Shown piece by piece: positions 8,511-18,400 of a stretch of DNA of 64,000 nt. The DNA lies in contig NZ_AP017295.1 in the NCBI RefSeq assembly GCF_001548375.1, forward strand, positions 5,355,001 to 5,419,000, read 5' to 3'. How positions within the stretch are numbered: the first letter of the stretch is position 1; the number at the start of each line of letters is the position of its first letter. The stretch comes from Nostoc sp. NIES-3756. Its GTDB lineage: Bacteria > Cyanobacteriota > Cyanobacteriia > Cyanobacteriales > Nostocaceae. Position numbers and translations under genes: made by a program. A model generated the notes under the pieces. That model saw only the letters and a list, made by a program, of their open reading frames with translations, was not told the DNA's origin and ran no database searches.

Positions 8511-9182
8511 TTATTCCCAGTATGATTCCCAATCATTTTGGAAAGATTGCTGCAATTTTTTCATATAAGCATATGTTTTAATTTTTATCATCCAGATTTT
8601 ATTATTACTAACTCCTTTACAAACAACTCCTTCCGTTACACCATATTTACCTGCACGAACATCATCAATAAATTGTCCTGTGAGCTTACCACAATAAACC
8701 ACTCTAGCAATTTTTAAGTGATGAAAGTCTTGCAGAAATTGTTCAGGATAAATAATAGATTTATCAACTTGCACATCAAAAAGAATTAGTTGTTTAGGCT
8801 CATCTTGTTTGTGCATTCCTGCAAACGAGTTCATGCCGAAAAATTCGGTAAATACAGTAATTTCAGGGGATTGATAATTAGGATTTTCTCGAAAGATTTT
8901 TTCTAAAGGTGTGGCGAAATCTCTTTGGAAAATTTCAGCAGCAGTTTCTAAGCCTGGATGGGCAGTATTGAATTGGGCAATTCCCATCTCATCCAAATCA
9001 AAGCGATCGCGACGTGTACCAAAAGCATACCAACCAAGCTCAACATCCCAAGCCCAATGCAGATTTGTCCCATCATATTTTTCAAAAGCTATACAGCGTT
9101 TCCCCGGACAGTTTTTGCTGTCTGGAATTTTTGGATAAGCAAGCTGAACTCGTACCATTTTGTCTAGAGAATAGTGAATCAA
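8511..9182 (-). CDS. RNA ligase-family protein (T4 Rnl2-like nucleotidyltransferase)
   Basis: 223 residues. Covalent nucleotidyltransferase motif I is AFEKYDGTNLHW, with the lysine to be adenylylated at residue 35 and Asp37-Gly38. Motif IIIa/IV-like EFFG and motif V-like MIKIKTYAYM follow in the usual order. The family forms a lysyl-AMP and joins 3'-OH/5'-phosphate RNA ends at nicks; whether this short cyanobacterial form ligates RNA or repairs another nucleic acid is unknown. ATG 9182 and ATG 9158 (residue 9) are both plausible. It overlaps no neighbour and has no kinase or phosphatase partner nearby. Confidence 0.8.
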   Translation of the reverse strand: MIHYSLDKMVRVQLAYPKIPDSKNCPGKRCIAFEKYDGTNLHWAWDVELGWYAFGTRRDRFDLDEMGIAQFNTAHPGLETAAEIFQRDFATPLEKIFRENPNYQSPEITVFTEFFGMNSFAGMHKQDEPKQLILFDVQVDKSIIYPEQFLQDFHHLKIARVVYCGKLTGQFIDDVRAGKYGVTEGVVCKGVSNNKIWMIKIKTYAYMKKLQQSFQNDWESYWE

Positions 9183-9196
9183 AGATAGGCTTTAGC

Positions 9197-10111
9197 CTAC
9201 CGATTACTACTACGCTCCAGTTCCAAATCATTCCAGGAAGTAGGGTCTTCTAAAGGTTCGAGGTGAGTAGTAACGTTGCTTCCTGGCAAGGCGTGAATGA
9301 TTTTTAACTCAATGGCTTCACATAAATCATGTCCTTGCAGCACTGTCCAAGCGCCTGGTACTAAAACGTGAAAGGAAATAAAGCGGCGTGTGCCTGCAAG
9401 CCGGGTACGCATGGCATGAAACTGAATGCTTTGGTCAGCATACTCGTCCAATATCCGCCCGATTACCTCCATTTCTTCTTTTGGTAAAGACGTATCCAGG
9501 AGTCCAAAAAAGGTTTCCTTCAACAGCTTAAATCCAGCCCAAACGATGTTTAGCGCCACCAAAAAGGCGATAACTGGGTCAAGTATCAACCAACCTGTTA
9601 CCTTGACCAGAAAAATTCCCAGTATCACACCGCCAGAAGTCCACACATCAGTTAATAAGTGGTGAGCATCTGCCCGTAATGTAATAGAACGTAAGCGTCT
9701 TCCCGCTTTGAGTAGAATATAAGCCACCGCACCGTTAACGGCTGTTGCTAACAATGACAGCAATAAACCTAACCCCAGTTGAGTCAAGGGTTCGGGATGC
9801 AGTAAACGTCCCCAAGCTTCTACTGCAATACTAATAGCAGCCACGACAATTAACGCTCCTTCTGCCCCACTAGAAAAATACTCTGCTTTAGAATGACCGA
9901 AGGTATGTTCGGCATCGGCTGGTTTGGCAGCATAAGTTATTGCCCAAAGTGCCACAATTGCCGCCACAAGATTTACACATGATTCAATTGCATCAGAAAG
10001 TAACCCTACTGACCCCGTTAGTAGGTACGCCCCAAACTTTAAGACAATAGTCACAACTGCTGCGGCAATTGATAGGTAAGCATAGGAACGTGCTGTTTGA
10101 CTACTCATCAA
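9197..10111 (-). CDS. Cation diffusion facilitator (CDF) metal efflux transporter
   Basis: 304 residues with six hydrophobic helices (about 12-205) and a cytosolic C-terminal domain. CDF signatures include LLSDAIESCVN in helix 2, HTFGHSKAEYF in the loop before helix 3 and DAHHLLTDVWTS in helix 5. Aligned by eye with E. coli FieF, helix 5 keeps the HxxxD ligands but helix 2 has Glu and Asn where FieF has two Asp (ESCVN against DSLVD). The transported metal is therefore not certain; Zn, Mn or Fe are all seen in the family. It exports divalent cations by proton antiport as a dimer in the inner membrane. It lies 14 bp from the RNA ligase gene on the same strand, so the two may be cotranscribed. 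Confidence 0.92.
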   Translation of the reverse strand: MMSSQTARSYAYLSIAAAVVTIVLKFGAYLLTGSVGLLSDAIESCVNLVAAIVALWAITYAAKPADAEHTFGHSKAEYFSSGAEGALIVVAAISIAVEAWGRLLHPEPLTQLGLGLLLSLLATAVNGAVAYILLKAGRRLRSITLRADAHHLLTDVWTSGGVILGIFLVKVTGWLILDPVIAFLVALNIVWAGFKLLKETFFGLLDTSLPKEEMEVIGRILDEYADQSIQFHAMRTRLAGTRRFISFHVLVPGAWTVLQGHDLCEAIELKIIHALPGSNVTTHLEPLEDPTSWNDLELERSSNR

Positions 10112-10265
10112 AACTACTCAAAGCTATTTATAAATAACAGTATCTAATTTATCTTCTTGCTTAATCTGCCTGAAGATTTTTACTTTTTTTAAACAATATG
10201 AAAGTGAAGCCTATGCTCGGCTTTATACATCTTTGATATAGTCAAGCTAACTTAAAAAAAATTAA

Positions 10266-10642
10266 TTATTCAAAGACTTCTGCTCTTTCAATAATTAACC
10301 ATTCATGATACAAAATTGCTAAAAAAAATTCCTCATCTTTGGGGCGATCGCATACTGCCACAAATCCAGAAAAAAAGGGCCATACTCATAGGTATCTGAA
10401 AGAAAAAGAGGAACTGAGTTATGATCAACACTCCATATAGACTGCAATATACCTATATTGGGATGATGTGACTTATCTACAGGTAATAGTATTGAATACC
10501 CGTCTACTTCTATAAATTCTGGCTCCATATATCTGAGAACCGATTCCCCTCTTTCTGGGACTTCATGTTTCTCAATAATCTTATCTCACTTGACTAACTT
10601 AATCTTTTTGAGACTTTCTGCTGATAAATCTGCTAATTTCAT
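10266..10642 (-). pseudogene. Broken hypothetical gene (nonsense plus frameshift)
   Basis: Reading from ATG 10642 on the minus strand gives MKLADLSAESLKKIKLVK, then a TGA at 10586-10588. The same frame continues as DKIIEKHEVPERGESVLRYMEPEF and runs to a T7 run (A7 on the + strand, 10370-10376). Adding one base there restores a fitting continuation, SGFVAVCDRPKDEEFF to ERAEVFE, ending at TAA 10266-10268. The restored product is about 125 residues with no recognised domain. Unaltered, only a 69-residue ORF (10319-10528) remains. Two independent lesions argue for a decayed gene; a sequencing error in the homopolymer could explain one of them. Confidence 0.6.
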
Positions 10643-10942
10643 GGCTGCTCAATGTATTCAATATTTTTTCAAAATTAACTTAAAAATAGTAATTAATACC
10701 CAGCGCAATTGATAACAAAATTTGCTGAACTTTAAGATTCATGTAATTTGCCAAGTAATAAATTGTTTATATTACAAGCTGAATCATAATCAGGAAGTAG
10801 TTTTGAGCGAAGCGCCACACCTAAACACCCCAAACACCCCACTTCATGGCAGTTGCAAGTTTTGGGACAATCAGCATCAACTAATCAAGTATTTATAGTC
10901 CGGCATTGTTCGTTATTTAAGTTAACAAGGGAGTAAAACATA
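10643..10942. other. Upstream region of chlB
   Basis: This 300-bp gap is AT-rich and holds no gene I can support. A Shine-Dalgarno AAGGGAG at 10927-10933 serves chlB with about 9 nt spacing. I cannot name a promoter with confidence. Confidence 0.5.
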
Positions 10943-12469
10943 ATGAAATTAGCTTACTGGATGTATGCAGGCCCAGCCCACATTGGCACTTTGCGAGTAG
11001 CTACTTCATTTAAAAACGTCCACGCAATCATGCACGCGCCTCTAGGCGATGATTACTTTAACGTTATGCGCTCAATGTTATCGCGGGAGCGTGACTTTAC
11101 ACCTGTCACCACCAGTGTTGTTGACCGCCATGTTTTATCCCGTGGTTCACAAGAAAAGGTAGTTGATAACATTACCCGCAAAGATGCTGAGGAACATCCA
11201 GATTTAATTGTGTTAACTCCCACCTGTACCTCTAGCATTCTGCAAGAAGATTTACACAACTTTGTAGAACGCGCCCAGTTGGAAGCTAAAGGGGATGTGA
11301 TACTGGCAGATGTAAACCATTATCGGGCGAATGAACTGCAAGCAGGCGATCGCACTCTCCACCAAATTGTGCAATTCTACATTGAGAAAGCCCGCAAAAA
11401 AGGCGAACTCCCCACCAGCAAAACTGAAAAACCCTCAGTTAACATCATCGGTATTTCTACCCTCGGTTTTCATAACAACCACGACTGTACCGAACTCAAA
11501 CGCCTCATGGCTGATTTGGGAATTGAGGTTAACGCCGTCATCCCTGAAGGCGCGTCTGTTCATGAATTGAAGAATTTACCTAAAGCTTGGTTTAACCTCG
11601 TTCCTTACCGGGAATTGGGTTTAATGGCGGCTAAATACCTAGAAGCAGAATTTGGTACACCTTGCATAGACATTGCCCCTATGGGTGTAGTGGAAACTGC
11701 TAAATGTATCCGTAAAATTCAGGAAGTAATTAACGCTCAAGGTGCTGATATAAATTACGAAGAATACATCAACGAGCAAACCTTGTATGTATCTCAGGCT
11801 GCTTGGTTCTCCCGTTCCATCGACTGTCAAAACCTCACAGGTAAAAAAGCCGTAGTCTTTGGCGACAATACCCACGCAGCCGCCCTTACCAAAATTTTGT
11901 CCCGCGAAATGGGGATTCATGTTGTTTGGGCAGGAACCTATTGCAAGTATGATGCAGATTGGTTCCGTGAACAGGTGCAAGACTATTGTGATGAAGTGCT
12001 GATAACCGATGATCATGGCGCAATTGGCGATGCGATCGCCCGTGTTGAACCCTCCGCCATCTTCGGTACACAAATGGAACGCCACGTTGGTAAGCGCTTA
12101 GATATTCCCTGTGGTGTAATTGCTGCACCCATCCACGTCCAAAACTTCCCCATCGGTTACAAACCATTCTTAGGTTACGAAGGGACAAACCAAATCACAG
12201 ATTTAATCTACAATTCCTTCACCTTGGGTATGGAAGACCACCTATTAGAGATATTTGGTGGACACGATACCAAAGAAGTAATTACCAAAGGAATTTCGGC
12301 TGAATCTGACCTAAACTGGACAAAAGATGGTCTAGCAGAATTAAACAAAATTCCTGGTTTTGTGCGCGGAAAAGTGAAACGCAACACCGAGAAATTTGCC
12401 CGCGATCGCGGTTTCAAAGACATCTCCGCCGAAGTGCTATATGCTGCCAAGGAAGCGGTAGGAGCATAA
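10943..12469 (+). CDS. chlB: Light-independent protochlorophyllide reductase subunit B
   Basis: 508 residues. ChlB pairs with ChlN to form the catalytic NB component of dark-operative protochlorophyllide reductase, which reduces the D ring of protochlorophyllide a to chlorophyllide a with electrons from ChlL. The nitrogenase-like N-terminus [18 protein letters not shown] is diagnostic, and Asp36 (PLGDDYF) matches the unusual aspartate ligand of the NB 4Fe-4S cluster. An SRSID segment (Asp294) lies where the family has its proposed proton-donor Asp. Full length, with a good Shine-Dalgarno. chlL and chlN are not nearby, as in other Nostoc-type genomes where chlB is apart. Confidence 0.97.
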   Translation: MKLAYWMYAGPAHIGTLRVATSFKNVHAIMHAPLGDDYFNVMRSMLSRERDFTPVTTSVVDRHVLSRGSQEKVVDNITRKDAEEHPDLIVLTPTCTSSILQEDLHNFVERAQLEAKGDVILADVNHYRANELQAGDRTLHQIVQFYIEKARKKGELPTSKTEKPSVNIIGISTLGFHNNHDCTELKRLMADLGIEVNAVIPEGASVHELKNLPKAWFNLVPYRELGLMAAKYLEAEFGTPCIDIAPMGVVETAKCIRKIQEVINAQGADINYEEYINEQTLYVSQAAWFSRSIDCQNLTGKKAVVFGDNTHAAALTKILSREMGIHVVWAGTYCKYDADWFREQVQDYCDEVLITDDHGAIGDAIARVEPSAIFGTQMERHVGKRLDIPCGVIAAPIHVQNFPIGYKPFLGYEGTNQITDLIYNSFTLGMEDHLLEIFGGHDTKEVITKGISAESDLNWTKDGLAELNKIPGFVRGKVKRNTEKFARDRGFKDISAEVLYAAKEAVGA

Positions 12470-12470
12470 T

Positions 12471-12587
12471 TGGGAGTGGGGAGTGGGGGGAGATGGGGAA
12501 GTAGGGGGAGACAGAAGAATCCTTCTTTACTTGCTTTGTCTAACTGGCCTTTTTATCTCCCTCATCCCCCTCATCCCCCTCATCTCT
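12471..12587. repeat. Purine-tract/pyrimidine-tract inverted repeat after chlB
   Basis: A GGGAGTGGGGAG-type purine tract (12471-12511) is followed by a complementary CTCCCTCATCCCC-type pyrimidine tract (12556-12587). They could pair as a long imperfect hairpin. The same repeat type recurs at 22.3, 28.4 and 34.4 kb. Confidence 0.65.
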
Positions 12588-12759
12588 AGCCACAGCCAGA
12601 TGACAATAGTGAATACTCACCTTTAGCTACATTTACTAAGGTTAACTCCTCTATATCTTAAGAGAGATTGCTTTGTAAATTGAAAAAATACATACTCAAT
12701 CAGATTTAAGGGAGTGCATACTACAAGTTATATACTCTCAATCGCGAGTTGTTTGCCCA

Positions 12760-15384
12760 ATGCCAAACGTCGATCAAGTTAACTATAAACTTGCTGATGA
12801 AGTAACAGCTCTACGGCAACGTGTGGCCGAGTTAGAGCGAATGGAAAGATATTATCAGCACAGACAAGTCGAACTTGAGCAGCAAATAGAAGATTTAGAG
12901 GCAAAATTAGCAAAGGCACAGATAGCTGATGTTACCACCGCCAATTATATAGAAAAAAATCAGCAACTAGACGTATCAATTACTTTACAGCGACTCCAGC
13001 AAGAAATTTTTCAAAGACAACAAATAGACGCAGCTTTAGGAGAGAGTGAAGAACGCTTAAGGCTGGCTTTAGAAGCAGCACATTTGGGTTTTTGGGATTG
13101 GAATATATTGACCAAAAAAGTAATTTGGTCAGAAAATCATGAACTATTATTTGGTCTTGCACCAGGTAGCTTTGATGGCACTTATGAGACGTTTTTATCC
13201 TGCATTCATCTCGAAGATCAGAAATCAGTCATTCAGGTAATTAGTGCTTGCTTAGAAAACAAGGCTGAATACTATGATGAATTTCGGGTTGTTTGGTCAG
13301 ACAAAAGCGTACATTGGATTGCAGCTAAGGGGAAATTTTTTTATGACGACCAAGGACAGCCTGTACGGATGATTGGGGTTTGCATGGATATTACCCAAAG
13401 CAAACATCTAGAAGAAAATACGCGACAACTAGCAAACCAAGTCCAAGAACAAGCAAATGTTTTAAATGCCATCCTGGCTACCTCTGTAGATCATATCTAC
13501 ATCGTCAATCGTACAGGTCACTATCAGTATGTGAGTCATGGCGGCGCGGCTGTGATGGGTCTTCATCCACAGCAGATGATTGGTAAAAGTGTGCAAGAAC
13601 TTAATTTACCCCAAGAGTTGGTAGATAAGGTAAATGGTCAATTTCTAGCTGTCATGGAAGGCGGGAAACCGATTAAAGATGAATGTGAATATGTGGCAGC
13701 AGATGGCACACATTATTATGAATATATCCTCACACCTTTACGCAACGTTGATGAGGGGATTGAAGGTGTAATTACAGTCTCACGAGATATTACCGAACAC
13801 AAACGTGCTGAACAATCTATACGCGATAGTGAAAGCAGATTTCGCCGTTTGTTTGAGTCTAACTTAATTGGCGTAGCTTTTTGGAATATCGATGGTTTTA
13901 TCACCGATGCCAATGATGCCTATTTACAAACAGTTGGTTACACCCGTGAGGAGTTTGACACCTTAGGTAAAATCAATTGGATAGAACTTACCCCCCCAGA
14001 GTATCACCAGTTAGACGATCGCGCGCTCGCTGAAGTCAAAGCCAACGGTATTTCCCGAATTTACGAAAAGCAATATATTCACCGCAATGGTAGGCGGGTG
14101 TCTATTGTATTGGGAATAGCCTTACTCAACGACTGTAATGACCAAGGAGTAGCGTTTGTACTGGATATTAGCGAACGCAAGTTAGTAGAACAACAACGCG
14201 ATCGCCTATTGTGTGCAGAAAGAATAGCACGTAAAGAAGCCGAAATCGCCAACCGCATTAAAGATGAGTTTTTGGCGGTTCTCTCCCACGAACTACGTAC
14301 CCCACTTAACCCGATTTTAGGCTGGTCAAAATTGCTACGTTCGCGTCAGTTTGATGCGGCTACAACCGACCGCGCCTTAGAAACTATCGAACGTAACGCT
14401 AGATTACAAACTCAATTAATTGAAGATTTATTAGATGTCTCGCGTATCCTGCAAGGAAAATTAAGCCTCAATGTCTCTCCTGTGAGTTTGCCAATGGTAA
14501 TTGAAGCGGCAAGTGACACCGTGCGCCTAGCCGCAGAAGCAAAAGGTATTAAAATTCAGAACGTATTCGACCCTAACATGAGCCAAGTCATGGGTGATGC
14601 CAATCGGCTACAACAAGTCGTCTGGAATCTGCTTTCTAACGCGGTTAAGTTTACATCCCCAGGTGGTAAAGTAGAAATCCACCTCAAAGAAGTTAATCGG
14701 TACGCACAGATTCAAGTTATTGATACAGGTAAAGGAATTACACCAGATTTTCTCCCTTATGTGTTCGATTACTTCCGTCAGGCTGATGGAACCACTACCC
14801 GCAAATTTGGTGGCTTAGGTTTAGGACTAGCAATTGTGCGTCAGGTCGTAGAACTCCACGGTGGGACAGTAGGCGCTAAAAGTGCTGGCGAAGGCTTGGG
14901 AGCTACCTTTACCGTTAATTTACCGCTTTTACTCAAAAATGAAACGATGAACCATGAGGAGCAAATTCCCTTAACAAATAACACTCAACCCCCTAACCTA
15001 TCTGGCGTGCGAGTTTTGGTAGTAGATGATGAACCAGACATCCGCGACTTAGTTACCTTTATTTTGGAAGATTACGAAGTAGAAGTTACAGCCGTATCGT
15101 CCGCACAAGAAGCACTAGAAGTATTATCTCAATCCCTACCAGATGTTTTGGTTAGCGACATTGGTATGCCAGACATCGACGGTTATATGCTGATGCGTCA
15201 AATAAGAGGGCGATCGCCACAAGAGGGTGGAGATATACCTGCGATCGCCCTCACCGCCTATGCTGGCGAAATCAATCAACAGCAAGCCATAGCAGCAGGT
15301 TTCCACCTACACATATCCAAACCCGTAGACCCTGATGCGTTAATTGAGGCGATCGGTAATTTGATCAAGATAGCAAGGGAATAA
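12760..15384 (+). CDS. Hybrid sensor histidine kinase with three PAS domains and a receiver
   Basis: 874 residues, no membrane segment, so likely cytosolic. Order: N-terminal coiled coil (about 8-60), PAS/PAC 1 (about 95-215, GVCMDITQSK end), PAS 2 (about 230-350, ITVSRDITEHK end), PAS 3 (about 360-475, FVLDISERK end), HisKA with phosphoacceptor His near residue 510 (FLAVLSHELRTPLNPILGWS), HATPase with N-box NLLSNAVKF and GLGLGLAIV, then a C-terminal receiver (about 750-870) with VVDDEP and acceptor Asp near 800 (VSDIGMPDIDG). PAS domains may bind haem, flavin or small ligands; no diagnostic cofactor residue is evident. The output must pass to another protein, since no output domain is fused and no regulator adjoins. 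Confidence 0.95.
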   Translation: MPNVDQVNYKLADEVTALRQRVAELERMERYYQHRQVELEQQIEDLEAKLAKAQIADVTTANYIEKNQQLDVSITLQRLQQEIFQRQQIDAALGESEERLRLALEAAHLGFWDWNILTKKVIWSENHELLFGLAPGSFDGTYETFLSCIHLEDQKSVIQVISACLENKAEYYDEFRVVWSDKSVHWIAAKGKFFYDDQGQPVRMIGVCMDITQSKHLEENTRQLANQVQEQANVLNAILATSVDHIYIVNRTGHYQYVSHGGAAVMGLHPQQMIGKSVQELNLPQELVDKVNGQFLAVMEGGKPIKDECEYVAADGTHYYEYILTPLRNVDEGIEGVITVSRDITEHKRAEQSIRDSESRFRRLFESNLIGVAFWNIDGFITDANDAYLQTVGYTREEFDTLGKINWIELTPPEYHQLDDRALAEVKANGISRIYEKQYIHRNGRRVSIVLGIALLNDCNDQGVAFVLDISERKLVEQQRDRLLCAERIARKEAEIANRIKDEFLAVLSHELRTPLNPILGWSKLLRSRQFDAATTDRALETIERNARLQTQLIEDLLDVSRILQGKLSLNVSPVSLPMVIEAASDTVRLAAEAKGIKIQNVFDPNMSQVMGDANRLQQVVWNLLSNAVKFTSPGGKVEIHLKEVNRYAQIQVIDTGKGITPDFLPYVFDYFRQADGTTTRKFGGLGLGLAIVRQVVELHGGTVGAKSAGEGLGATFTVNLPLLLKNETMNHEEQIPLTNNTQPPNLSGVRVLVVDDEPDIRDLVTFILEDYEVEVTAVSSAQEALEVLSQSLPDVLVSDIGMPDIDGYMLMRQIRGRSPQEGGDIPAIALTAYAGEINQQQAIAAGFHLHISKPVDPDALIEAIGNLIKIARE

Positions 15385-15437
15385 GTTAACCAGCCTCTTG
15401 CCTTTGCAGTCTTAATGATCAGTCTTAAATCACAATA

Positions 15438-18400
15438 TCAAGATTGAGTTAGGGGAATTTCTATCACAAACTCAGTTCCTTTTCCTAATACCGAATTACA
15501 GGTTAATAAACCCTGATGTTTTTCAACAATCACTTGATAGCTAATAGATAAACCTAATCCTGTACCACGTCCTACTGGCTTAGTGGTGAAAAAGGGATCA
15601 AATATTTTCTGCTGCACCGCAGCATTCATACCAACACCATTATCAGCAATAGAAATTTGCAGTTTATCGCCATTGGCTAACTCAGTACGAATATGAATTG
15701 TCGGATTTTTGAGGGTCAATTGCTTGTTACTTATTGCATCTTCTAACGCATCAATTGCATTGCTGAGGATATTCATAAATACTTGATTTAGTTGACTAGG
15801 ATAGCAACTTACTAAAGGTAATTTTGCGTATTCCTTAATTACTTTAATCTCCGGACGCTCACTTTTTTCTTTGAGCCTGTGTCGTAAAATCATTAAAGTA
15901 TTATCGATGCCTTCATGAATATCTACAGGTTTGATTTCTGATTCATCCAGTCGTGAGAAATTGCGTAAACCTAAAACAATGTTACTAATTCTCGAACTAC
16001 CAATTTCCATTGACTCAAGAATTTTACGTAAGTCTTGTATAATAAAATCTAGGTCAATTTCTGCCGCTTTCTTCTGAAATTCAGGTAGAGTTTTAGATGC
16101 TTCTTTCTGACCAATAGCAATCAAATCTACTAAGTCTTGTATATACTCACTAGCATGAGTAATATTACCATGAATAAAGTTGGTGGGGTTATTAATTTCA
16201 TGGGCAATTCCTGCTACCATCTGCCCTAAAGAAGACATTTTTTCACTATGGATTAGTTGAGATTGTGTCCATTGTAATTCTTGCAGAGCTTCTTTAAGAT
16301 GTTGATTTTTATCATTGAGTTCTTGGGTTCTTGCGTCTACTTTTTCCTCTAATTTATGGTTATAATCTTCTAATTTTCTATTGGCTTCTGCCAAGTTTTT
16401 ATAAAGCATAGCAATCTCTAATGAGATGGCAGCTTGGGTAATCAGAAGCTTGAGTATTTCTACGCGATCGCCAGCAAATGCACCTGAAATTAAATTATTT
16501 TCTAAATAGAAAACTCCTAAAAACTTACCTTGATTGATTAAAGGAATACATAAAATACTTTGTGGTTGCTCACTGATAATGTAGCGATCGCCTGCCAAAA
16601 AATTTGGCATATTTGCATCATCAATTACCAAGATATCCAAAGAACGTTTGACATAATTAATCAACGTAATTGGCACATCATAACTAGATTCTAAGTAAGT
16701 TGAGGGAAATTGTGTAAAGACATCGGCAATATTGGTAATAGAACTAACTGCCATCACAGTTAAATTGTCATTTTCACTCAAAATTAAGGCAGATTTAGAA
16801 GCTCCTGCATTCTCCATCACTACCTGCATCAAGGTAGAAAGCAACTGTTCTAAATCAATTATTCCCGAAAGTGCTTGATAAGCCTTAATTACAGATGCTA
16901 AATCTAAAGAATCAGAAATTCCTGTTTTAGAACCAATTACTGTTGGTTGCAGAGTTAGATTTAATCTATTGGAAGAAATTGTATTAGTGGATTGGAGATT
17001 AAGTTTTTCTTGCTGGAGTATAGGGGCGAGTAATTGGGGATAGCGTTGTGTTAAATCATCAACTTTGGCTTTTGCTCCCCAGCGACTATAGCCATAGTAA
17101 GCATCCATTAAATATGTTTGAGCTATTTTCTGTTTATCCCATGCAAGATAGAATTTAGCTGCTAGTTCATTGGCTAAAGCTTCTTCATTGATATACTCAT
17201 TATCTCTGGCTAGAGAGATAGCGCGATCGTAATGCTCAATTGCTTCAATATATTGACCAAGAACATGATATTTTTCTGCTTCTACTAAATAGAATTTATG
17301 TAAATAATTTATTGGTGCATGTTCTGCCCAAATTCGCATTTTCTCTTGATTAAAAGAGACTTTTTCTAATATTTGTTGTTGTGTTGTTGCTTGAACCTCT
17401 TTATAAGTAGCAAGTTGGACTAAGGAATCATAAAAATAAAATAGAGGAACAACTAATTTGCCAATTCCACCACGCAAATATTGTTCAGCTAATATAGAAT
17501 TTTCTAAAGCTTCAGTGTATTGGTTAAACAGGTAACAAAGATGTAGTTTACAAAAATAGAAGTAGAGTAATGCAATACCATCATTGGTTTCGAGATGAAT
17601 TGTCAGCATTTTTTCTTCATCATAAGCATTACCAATGAGGCGAAATGGCTCTTGATTATCTCCTAGCAAATTTAAAACGGTTTGCTGATATATTCTATGC
17701 CAGTTTAATATCCTGTCCTGCTTGATTTGTTTAATAAAATCATTGTATTTTGCCATTTCTTGCTCAAGCTCTGCCATTTCCTGTCCAAGAAAATAAGCAT
17801 GATAACAATGGGAATAAAGACCATAAGCAGCAAATTCTAGATCACCAGTTTCTAGCCCGATAGAATATACATCTAATAGTGGTTCTAATGTATTTTTAAT
17901 ATGCTCTTTTGCTGGTTTAATTAGTTGATTAAATGTCTCAATAACTCTGGCTTTGATTTGCTTGGCTGGAAGTGTGGATAAAAGATTTTCTGCAAGTTTC
18001 CCAAACTGATAACCTGAATTAATATCTCCCAATATACCAGCCAGCATTAATCCATAGGCAACGTAAGCAAAAGCTGACAAAACTGCATTGCCATATTGAA
18101 GTGATAAGTTAACCTGTTTTAAAACAATTAAAGGAAAAAGTTCAGGTACAGCTTGATAAGCAAGAGCAATTGCACTTGAAAGGATACGCATCACTGCCAA
18201 TGGCTGTGCTTCTGACATCTGTGGCAGATGTATTAATTCTTCAATAGACCTGCCATTCATATGAGATGCTATTTCTGCTATTGCTATTTGAATATCTGCT
18301 TGGCAGGGATTTTTCGGAAACTCTACCCCTAATACTTTTAAAAAGTTTAATGCAGTATGGACTGCTTCTAGTGCTTGATTTTGCGCTCCGTAGGCTTGAA

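Noticed and set aside
11639..12188. Long antisense ORFs within chlB
   Set aside because: They mirror the coding frame of chlB, have no domain likeness or ribosome site, and chlB is certain.
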